DNA from: Agrobacterium fabrum | GTDB lineage: Bacteria > Pseudomonadota > Alphaproteobacteria > Rhizobiales > Rhizobiaceae | Direction: 5' to 3' | Assembly (NCBI GenBank): GCA_003241215.1 | Contig: QFOL01000131.1 | Span: forward strand, 1 to 10,078 | DNA length: 10,078 nt | Shown here: positions 1 to 4,664 of the stretch, in pieces | How the letters are laid out: every line of letters begins with the position of its first letter | How positions within the stretch are numbered: the stretch's first letter is position 1 | Made by a program: the position numbers and the translations under genes | The notes under the pieces: model-generated | The model's input: the letters and a program-made list of their open reading frames with translations, nothing else | Told to the model about the DNA's origin: nothing | Databases searched by the model: none

Positions 1-121
1 GACGAGGCGGTTCGTGCAGCCGGAAGAAGTGGCGGAGATGGCGGTTTATCTTGCGGGAGACATGGCGCGCTCCATCACCGGCACCACCGTTTCCATCGAT
101 GGCGGCTGGACCGCGAAATAA
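1..121 (+). CDS. Short-chain dehydrogenase/reductase, C-terminal end (probably 3-hydroxybutyrate dehydrogenase), partial
   Basis: Only the last 39 codons lie in the window; the reading frame starts at base 2 and ends at TAA 119-121. The residues seen are the usual C-terminus of classical SDR enzymes: RRFVQPEEVAEMAVYLAGD, then SITGTTVSIDGG and a final WTAK. The TG..(x)SxDGG(W/F) element lines the NAD(P) and substrate site and closes the Rossmann-fold subunit in this family. An ending of the type DGGWTA(Q/K), with 'RRFV..EEVA' before it, is what I associate with D-3-hydroxybutyrate dehydrogenase, the NAD enzyme that oxidises 3-hydroxybutyrate to acetoacetate in polyhydroxybutyrate turnover. The catalytic Ser-Tyr-Lys part is outside the window, so the substrate is inferred from the tail only. 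SDR family is near certain; the specific enzyme is moderate. No clear hairpin terminator follows. Confidence 0.85.
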   Translation, partial: TRRFVQPEEVAEMAVYLAGDMARSITGTTVSIDGGWTAK

Positions 122-244
122 ATTTCGCGTCGCCGCCGGCAAGCGCCACGAATGCCCGCAGCGCGCTCGATGCGGCGGATCGTGACGGTTCCGGCCTATC
201 CCGTTTGCCGGCCCGGTGCGGTTAAGCTCGTTCTTTCGCCATCT

Positions 245-270
245 GGAACAAAACCCTGACCCCGGGGATT
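245..270 (+). promoter_or_regulatory. Candidate EcfG/RpoE2-type general-stress promoter (P1)
   Basis: GGAAC at 245-249 is followed after 19 bases by TT at 269-270, with GATT as the -10-like tetramer. The known consensus for alphaproteobacterial EcfG sigma factors (RpoE2 in Sinorhizobium) is GGAAC-N18/19-TT, usually with CGTT at -10. The site lies about 32 bases upstream of the ATG of the small membrane gene, giving a short leader. The -35 is exact; the -10 is only partly consensus. Confidence rises because three more such sites occur in the same window. Confidence 0.55.
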
Positions 271-285
271 AAATCCCAGAGGGTT
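252..285. repeat. Nested inverted repeat overlapping promoter P1 and the leader
   Basis: The outer arms are AACCCT (252-257) and AGGGTT (280-285). The inner arms are GGGATT (265-270) and AATCCC (272-277), separated by one base. Both pairs are perfect 6-base matches. The inner repeat covers the -10 position of P1 and lies just before the ribosome binding site. It could be an operator half-site pair or simply fortuitous; there is no following T-run, so it is not a terminator. Confidence 0.4.
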
Positions 286-287
286 AC

Positions 288-293
288 AGGGAG
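288..293 (+). promoter_or_regulatory. Ribosome binding site fixing the start at 302
   Basis: AGGGAG at 288-293 sits 8 bases before ATG 302. An in-frame GTG at 293 overlaps this Shine-Dalgarno sequence and so cannot be the start it serves. The start is therefore ATG 302, not GTG 293. Confidence 0.7.
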
Positions 294-301
294 TGAAAGA
301 C

Positions 302-637
302 ATGGCCAGAGAAAATACCAGCTATCTCGACGGTCGGTATGCTGCGAAAAGTGAAACAGCCACGCGCGCGCGGCAAGGGTCTCGCGGACATCCGGTCCTT
401 GTGATCCTGATTGTCAGCCTGGTTCTTGCATTGGTGGTTTGGGGCGTCGTCGAATATTCCGTTTTCGAGCCGGACGAGAACCTGCCGCAGAACCCGCAGA
501 CCGAGACTGCACCGCCGCCGCCATCGGCATCGGAGAGCTTCGATAATAACCCCGCCAATGGTCGCGCCGCACCGCCGTCATCGACCGAGAGCAATCCCAC
601 GCCGCAGGATTCGACCGGGGCGCCACGAAATCCATAA
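302..637 (+). CDS. Small single-pass membrane protein with proline-rich tail, unknown function
   Basis: The product is 111 residues from ATG 302. Residues 1-31 are polar and basic (several Arg/Lys). Residues 32-50 are a strongly hydrophobic single membrane segment (VLVILIVSLVLALVVWGVV). Residues from about 51 to the end are acidic then rich in Pro, Ser, Thr, Asn and Gln, including a PPPP run near residue 70, and are probably disordered. The basic N-terminus suggests an N-in, C-out orientation with the proline-rich tail in the periplasm. No catalytic motif or named domain is visible and I do not recognise the protein. It could be a non-cleaved membrane anchor. A candidate EcfG promoter precedes it, suggesting stress-induced expression. 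Codon use matches its neighbours, and the overlapping antisense frames are less plausible. The existence of the gene is well supported by the ribosome site, membrane segment and promoter. Confidence 0.75.
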   Translation: MARENTSYLDGRYAAKSETATRARQGSRGHPVLVILIVSLVLALVVWGVVEYSVFEPDENLPQNPQTETAPPPPSASESFDNNPANGRAAPPSSTESNPTPQDSTGAPRNP

Positions 638-675
638 CCATCATGGCGTGAAATTCTCATGATGATAATTTGTAT

Positions 676-701
676 GGAACCAGATCGCACCCGATTTCAT
701 T
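676..701 (+). promoter_or_regulatory. Candidate EcfG/RpoE2-type promoter for gcd (P2)
   Basis: GGAAC at 676-680 and TT at 700-701 are separated by 19 bases, with CATT as the -10-like tetramer (consensus CGTT). It lies in the 98-base gap between the small membrane gene and gcd, about 35 bases before the gcd ATG. The -35 is exact; the -10 matches three of four bases. Confidence 0.5.
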
Positions 702-735
702 TCACACAAAGTGACAGGAATCGGGGGTTTCATTC

Positions 736-3072
736 ATGGCAGTCACCGTCACTGCGGTTATTCTCACGCTGATCGGCCTTGCGCTGTTCGGTTTCGGCTC
801 TCAGCTCGTCATGCTGGGCGGGAGCTTTTATTACGTGCTTTCCGGACTGGCCTTCCTGTTGACGGCCATTCTGCTGTTCAGGCGCAATCGCGCAGCCCTT
901 CACGTCTATGCTCTTTTCATTGTCGCGACGCTTGCCTGGGCAATCTGGGAGGTCGGCTTCGACTGGTGGCAGCTCGGCCCGCGCGGCGGCGTCATCATTC
1001 TCATCGGCCTCTGGCTTCTGGCGCCATGGGTCAGAAAACCGCTCGGTTTTGCAAGCCCGACCGGAATGAGCTACGGCCCGAATGCCTGGCCGCTGGCGCT
1101 GTGCGTTCTCGCCTCCATCGTGGTCGCCGGATATTCCATGACGCAGGACCCGCACGATCAGGCAGGCTCCCTGCCTGTGGAGACGGCGTCCGCCGCACCG
1201 GTCTATGGCGGCAACGTGCCGGATGGCGAGTGGCATCAATATGGCCGCACGCCCTATGGCCAGCGTTATTCGCCGCTGACCCAGGTCAATGTCGACAATG
1301 TGTCGCAGCTGAAAGAAGCCTGGCGTTATCAGACCGGCGACGTGAAACTGCCTGACGATGTGGGCGAAACCACCTATCAGGTCACGCCGCTCAAGGTCGG
1401 CAATACGCTTTATATCTGCACGCCGCACAATTGGGCGACTGCCATCGATGCCGCCAGCGGCAAGGAAAAATGGAAATACGACCCCAATGTCGGTCTCAAT
1501 CCGGACCGCCAGCACCAGACCTGCCGCGGCGTCTCCTATTACGCCGAACCGAATGCCGCACAGGGTACGGCCTGCGCCGAGCGCGTCTATCTGCCGACTT
1601 CGGATGCAAGGCTGATTGCACTCGATGCGGCCACCGGTCAGGTCTGCACCTCCTTTGCCGATCAGGGTGTGCTGCATCTTGAGCAGGGCATGAAATACAA
1701 TCCTGCCGGTTATTATTATTCGACCTCGCCGCCGGTCATCGCGGCGGGCAAGATCATCATTGGCGGCGCAGTGAACGACAATTATTCGACGCAGGAACAA
1801 TCCGGCGTCATCCGCGCTTTCGATGTAAACAGCGGCGCCTTGATCTGGAACTGGGATTCGGGCAATCCGCAAAGGACCGAGCCGATCGCCGCGGGCGAGA
1901 CCTATACGACCAACTCGCCGAACAGCTGGTCGGTGCTGAGCTATGACGAAGGCCTCGGCCTCGTTTACGTCCCGCTCGGCAATCAGGTGCCGGATCAGCT
2001 CGGCATGGGCCGCAGCGAGAATGTGGAGAAATATTCCTCCTCCATCGTGGCGCTCGATATCAATACGGGCAAGGACCGCTGGGTGCGGCAGACGGTTCAT
2101 CACGATCTCTGGGACATGGACGTTCCGGCCCAGCCGGTGCTGCTCGACATTACCAAGGATGGGCAGAGCGTTCCGGCCCTCGTCGGTCCCACCAAGCAGG
2201 GCGATATCTACGTGCTGGACCGGCGCACCGGCGAGCCGCTTCTGCCGATCACGGAAGAACCGGCTCCGGGCGGTGCGATCCCCGAGGACTTTACCTCGCC
2301 GACACAGCCGACCACGGCGCTATCGTTCAAGCCGGAGCCGCTGCAGGAAAAGGACATGTGGGGCGTCTCCATGTTCGATCAGCTCGCCTGCCGCATCCGT
2401 TTCCACCAGCTGAACTACGAAGGTCGCTATACGCCGCCCTCGCTGACCGGTTCCATCATCTATCCCGGCAATTTCGGTACGTTCAACTGGGGCAGCGTTG
2501 CGGTCGATCCTGAACGTCAGGTGATGTTCGGCATGCCGACCTATCTCGCCTTCACCTCGAAGCTCGTTCCGCGCGATCAGATCCCGCCGAAGGGCCAGGA
2601 CGAGAAAGGCAGCGAACAGGGCCTCAACCGCAATGACGGCGCACCCTACGGTGTGTTCATGGGTCCGTTCCTCGGTCCGCTGAAGATTCCCTGCCAGGCG
2701 CCGCCATGGGGTTATGTGGCGGGTGCGGACCTGCGCACCGGCGACATCGCCTACAAGCACAAGAACGGCACGGTCCATGACATGACGCCGTTGCCGCTGC
2801 CCTTCAAGCTGGGCGTGCCGGGTATTGGCGGGCCGATGATCACCAAGGGCGGCGTCGCCTTCCTTGGTGCGGCCGTCGACAATTACCTGCGCGCTTATGA
2901 CCTCACTACGGGCAGACAGCTCTGGGAAGCGCGTCTTCCGGCCGGCGGCCAGGCGACGCCCATGACCTATTCGCTCGATGACGGCAAGCAATATGTGGTG
3001 ATGGTTGCGGGCGGTCACGGTTCGGTCGGAACCAAGCCGGGCGATTATGTGATCGCTTATACGCTGCCGTAG
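736..3072 (+). CDS. gcd: Membrane-bound PQQ-dependent glucose dehydrogenase
   Basis: The product is 778 residues, close to E. coli Gcd (796). It oxidises D-glucose and other aldoses to lactones on the periplasmic face, passing electrons to ubiquinone. Residues ~5-132 hold about five hydrophobic segments, the membrane and quinone-interacting domain of this family. From ~160 onward comes the eight-bladed PQQ beta-propeller, beginning DGEWHQYGRTPYGQRYSPL. Visible landmarks are HQTCRG with His260 (E. coli His262), HDLWDMD with Asp460 (equivalent to catalytic Asp466), TKQGDIYVLDRR with Lys487 (equivalent to Lys493), and a C-terminal AGGQATPMTY and VAGGHGS. ATG 736 follows AGGA/GGGGG ribosome-site sequence. 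No pqq biosynthesis gene is in the window; several Agrobacterium/Rhizobium strains are known to make apo-enzyme needing external PQQ. P2 suggests stress control. A bidirectional terminator follows. Confidence 0.96.
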   Translation: MAVTVTAVILTLIGLALFGFGSQLVMLGGSFYYVLSGLAFLLTAILLFRRNRAALHVYALFIVATLAWAIWEVGFDWWQLGPRGGVIILIGLWLLAPWVRKPLGFASPTGMSYGPNAWPLALCVLASIVVAGYSMTQDPHDQAGSLPVETASAAPVYGGNVPDGEWHQYGRTPYGQRYSPLTQVNVDNVSQLKEAWRYQTGDVKLPDDVGETTYQVTPLKVGNTLYICTPHNWATAIDAASGKEKWKYDPNVGLNPDRQHQTCRGVSYYAEPNAAQGTACAERVYLPTSDARLIALDAATGQVCTSFADQGVLHLEQGMKYNPAGYYYSTSPPVIAAGKIIIGGAVNDNYSTQEQSGVIRAFDVNSGALIWNWDSGNPQRTEPIAAGETYTTNSPNSWSVLSYDEGLGLVYVPLGNQVPDQLGMGRSENVEKYSSSIVALDINTGKDRWVRQTVHHDLWDMDVPAQPVLLDITKDGQSVPALVGPTKQGDIYVLDRRTGEPLLPITEEPAPGGAIPEDFTSPTQPTTALSFKPEPLQEKDMWGVSMFDQLACRIRFHQLNYEGRYTPPSLTGSIIYPGNFGTFNWGSVAVDPERQVMFGMPTYLAFTSKLVPRDQIPPKGQDEKGSEQGLNRNDGAPYGVFMGPFLGPLKIPCQAPPWGYVAGADLRTGDIAYKHKNGTVHDMTPLPLPFKLGVPGIGGPMITKGGVAFLGAAVDNYLRAYDLTTGRQLWEARLPAGGQATPMTYSLDDGKQYVVMVAGGHGSVGTKPGDYVIAYTLP

Positions 3073-3094
3073 ACCGTATCGGCCTTCACTAATA

Positions 3095-3126
3095 AAAAAC
3101 CGGAATGGGTGACCATTCCGGTTTTT
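3095..3126. terminator. Bidirectional Rho-independent terminator between convergent genes
   Basis: The stem is perfect: AAAAACCGGAATGG (3095-3108) pairs with CCATTCCGGTTTTT (3113-3126) around the loop GTGA. The core is a 9-bp GC-rich stem with A-runs on the left and T-runs on the right, so each strand gives a hairpin followed by U residues. It ends gcd (+) and the DUF892 gene (-), which converge here 74 bases apart. Confidence 0.93.
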
Positions 3127-3146
3127 GCTTGTGGGGCTGAAGCGGA

Positions 3147-3647
3147 TCATGCCGCCTTTTTCTGGGCAGCGGCATTGATCGACGTCTTGGCGAGCGAGGT
3201 GAGCGCGTCGTCGGTCCTGCTTTCTTCCTTAAGCGTGGCGTCCAGCAGGGAAACGACGTTGCCGTGTCCGAGCTTTTCCGCCCATGCCTTCAGGGTGCCG
3301 TAACGGGCGATCTCATAATGCTCGACCGCCTGGGCCGACGAGATAAGGCCGGCGTCGAGGGCGGCCGTGCCCTTGAAATCGTCGATGATTTCCTCACCCT
3401 CTGCGATAATGCCCTGGATCGCCTCGCAGGTCTTGCCATGCGCCCGCTTGCCGATCATCTCGAACACCTCCTGAAGGCGTTCGATGGGGCCCTGCGTTTC
3501 TTCCTTGTGCTTTTCGAAGGCCTGTTTCAGCTTCGGATCGGTTGCCGCCCGCGCCATTTTAGGCAGGGCTTTGAGGATCTGCCGTTCGGCATAGTAGATA
3601 TCCTTCAACGTGTCGTAAAACAGGTCGTCGAGTTTCTTCTCAGCCAT
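3147..3647 (-). CDS. YciF-like ferritin-fold stress protein (DUF892)
   Basis: The product is 166 residues, the usual size for the DUF892/YciF family, a ferritin-like four-helix bundle. Family features seen: N-terminal LDDLFYDTLKDIYYAERQIL (residues ~6-25) with KALPKMA following, then FEKHKEETQGPIERLQEVF, VEHYEIARYGTLKAWA, and LLDATLKEESRTDDAL near the C-terminus. The Glu and His residues in these helices are positioned like a di-metal site, but activity is not established for most members. The frame stays open far upstream; I chose ATG 3645-3647 because the family homology begins there, GGGAGAAGGA precedes it, and a promoter match lies between it and upstream start codons. Members are commonly induced by osmotic, desiccation or general stress, fitting promoter P3. 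The tail is Ala/Lys-rich. It is divergent from the amidohydrolase operon. Confidence 0.93.
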   Translation of the reverse strand: MAEKKLDDLFYDTLKDIYYAERQILKALPKMARAATDPKLKQAFEKHKEETQGPIERLQEVFEMIGKRAHGKTCEAIQGIIAEGEEIIDDFKGTAALDAGLISSAQAVEHYEIARYGTLKAWAEKLGHGNVVSLLDATLKEESRTDDALTSLAKTSINAAAQKKAA

Positions 3648-3678
3648 TGTCCTTCTCCCATGATGTGAAATGTCCGAC

Positions 3679-3694
3679 GTGCGCGCATGCGCAC
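3679..3694. repeat. Palindrome in the leader of the DUF892 gene
   Basis: GCGCATGCGC at 3683-3692 is a perfect 10-base palindrome. As a hairpin, GTGCG (3679-3683) pairs with CGCAC (3690-3694). It falls between promoter P3 and the DUF892 start on the minus strand, so it would be in the 5' untranslated RNA. Role unknown. Confidence 0.4.
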
Positions 3695-3702
3695 GGGGGA
3701 AA

Positions 3703-3727
3703 AACCCTCCGCCGCTCCCATGGTTCC
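3703..3727 (-). promoter_or_regulatory. Candidate EcfG/RpoE2-type promoter for the DUF892 gene (P3)
   Basis: On the minus strand GGAAC (3727-3723) is followed after 18 bases by TT (3704-3703), with GGTT as the -10-like tetramer and a T-run beyond. It lies about 55 bases upstream of the DUF892 ATG. Genes of this family are frequent members of alphaproteobacterial general-stress regulons, which supports the call. Confidence 0.65.
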
Positions 3728-3733
3728 GGCTCG

Positions 3734-3756
3734 ATTGCGCGCAATATTTATATTGC
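3734..3756. repeat. Overlapping palindromes between divergent promoters
   Basis: ATTGCGCGCAAT (3734-3745) is a perfect 12-base palindrome. It overlaps GCAATA (3741-3746)-TTTA-TATTGC (3751-3756), a second perfect inverted repeat. The block lies between the -35 elements of P3 and P4, where a shared regulator of both units could bind. No known operator is recognised. Confidence 0.45.
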
Positions 3757-3782
3757 GGCCATCGCCGCCGGCGTGCGGACAG

Positions 3783-3808
3783 GGAACAAATAGGCACGTC
3801 CCGCGGTT
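3783..3808 (+). promoter_or_regulatory. Candidate EcfG/RpoE2-type promoter for the amidohydrolase-QEGLA-ATP-grasp operon (P4)
   Basis: GGAAC at 3783-3787 is followed after 19 bases by TT at 3807-3808, with GGTT as the -10-like tetramer. The predicted transcript would begin about 20 bases before ATG 3834, just ahead of the ribosome site. This also argues that 3834 and not an upstream codon is the true start. Confidence 0.65.
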
Positions 3809-3821
3809 TTACATCCGGTGC

Positions 3822-3829
3822 AGGGGAGG
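3822..3829 (+). promoter_or_regulatory. Ribosome binding site fixing the start at 3834
   Basis: AGGGGAGG is close to a full Shine-Dalgarno match and ends 4 bases before ATG 3834. No comparable site precedes the earlier in-frame start at 3687. Confidence 0.7.
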
Positions 3830-3833
3830 CGGC

Positions 3834-4664
3834 ATGACAGGCGGACGGAATGGCGGCGAAAACCACGGTGACGGAGACAACAGAAGCTTCTGGTCGATCG
3901 ACTTCGGCAATTCTCCGGTCATCGGCACGGCCATTCATGACGGCCATCTCATCCGCCCGGATATAGCCGGCCTGATGGCTCTTTCTTCTGAGCAGCGGCT
4001 GAGGGAGGAGGACCCCTTCACCGGCGAGATGATCGCCGGACTGACGAACCGCATCGTCGTCCATCATTCGCGTTTCGAAATCGATCTGAACCGCGCCGCC
4101 GATCAGGCGATTTATCTGAAACCCGAGCAGTCCTGGGGGCTCGATGTCTGGAAACGGGAGCCGGAGGGGGCGTCTATCCGCCAATCGCTCGATTTTCATG
4201 CCGATTATTACGCGATGCTTGAGACCGTGCTTTCAACCGCGGAGCGGCGGCACGGCGCATTTGTGGTGCTGGATGTGCACAGCTACAATCATCGCCGCCA
4301 GGGTGCCACCGAACCGCCGACGGCGCAGGCGGAAGCGCCCGATATCAATATCGGTACGTTTTCCATGGATCGCAGCCGCTGGAGCGATGTGGTGAGCGCG
4401 GTCGGCCATCATTTCGCCTCCGCGACCATCGGCGGACGCCGCCTCGACGTGCGCGAGAATGTGGCCTTTCAGGGCAAGGGTGAGCAGACCCGTTTTATTC
4501 ACGAGCGTTTTGCCGAAAACGGCTGCGCTATCGCGGTCGAATTCAAGAAATTCTTCATGGATGAATGGACGGGAGAGCCGGATATGCGGGCGATTGCGGA
4601 TATCAGGGAGATGATGGCCGCAGCTCAGCCGGTTATCGAAGAGTGCCTGAGGTCGCGGCGATGA
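3834..4664 (+). CDS. N-formylglutamate amidohydrolase-family protein
   Basis: The product is 276 residues from ATG 3834. Family members are zinc hydrolases that release formate from N-formyl-L-glutamate, the last step of one histidine degradation route; related proteins may cleave other N-acyl amino acids. Motifs seen: WSIDFGNSP at residues 20-28 (where family members carry an SPHSG-like element), HHSRFEIDLNR at 77-87 (the SR..xDLNR signature), GAFVVLDVHSYNHRR at 141-155 with the DxHS metal-binding motif at 147-150, and CAIAVEFKKFF from 231 with Glu236 as a candidate active-site acid. No hut genes surround it. It is the first gene of an operon with the QEGLA protein, sharing an ATGA overlap at 4661-4664, so a role in a different amino-acid or peptide pathway is likely. 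The family call is strong; the actual substrate is open. A histidine-pathway gene symbol is therefore withheld. Confidence 0.88.
   Translation: MTGGRNGGENHGDGDNRSFWSIDFGNSPVIGTAIHDGHLIRPDIAGLMALSSEQRLREEDPFTGEMIAGLTNRIVVHHSRFEIDLNRAADQAIYLKPEQSWGLDVWKREPEGASIRQSLDFHADYYAMLETVLSTAERRHGAFVVLDVHSYNHRRQGATEPPTAQAEAPDINIGTFSMDRSRWSDVVSAVGHHFASATIGGRRLDVRENVAFQGKGEQTRFIHERFAENGCAIAVEFKKFFMDEWTGEPDMRAIADIREMMAAAQPVIEECLRSRR

Larger units (their letters stand above)
122..301. other. Intergenic region between the SDR gene and the small membrane-protein gene
   Basis: These 180 bases hold no convincing ORF. The first ~120 bases are GC-rich and featureless to me. The last 60 carry a candidate EcfG-type promoter, a nested inverted repeat and the ribosome binding site, each listed separately. 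Confidence 0.7.
3648..3833. other. Divergent regulatory region with two stress promoters and palindromes
   Basis: These 186 bases separate two divergent starts. They hold promoter P3 (minus), P4 (plus), and palindromes at 3683-3692 and 3734-3756. An open frame reaching in from the right (from 3687) is an upstream extension of the amidohydrolase gene that I do not believe is translated. Confidence 0.75.

Noticed and set aside
293..301. GTG start for the small membrane protein
   Set aside because: The only Shine-Dalgarno sequence overlaps this GTG, so it can serve only ATG 302.
639..664. Inverted repeat CATCATG (639-645) and CATGATG (658-664) after the small membrane gene as a terminator
   Set aside because: The stem is only 7 bp and AT-rich with a 12-base loop, and no T-run follows, so it is too weak to call.
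730..2103. A 457-codon open frame antisense to gcd
   Set aside because: It is fully opposite a strongly conserved enzyme gene. Long antisense frames are expected in high-GC DNA with GC-rich third positions, and the translation shows no recognisable domain and is rich in Arg, His and Ile.
3648..4199. An upstream extension of the DUF892 frame giving a 350-residue protein
   Set aside because: Family similarity begins at the methionine of 3645-3647, which has a good ribosome site, and the extension would run through the divergent promoter region and antisense to the amidohydrolase gene.
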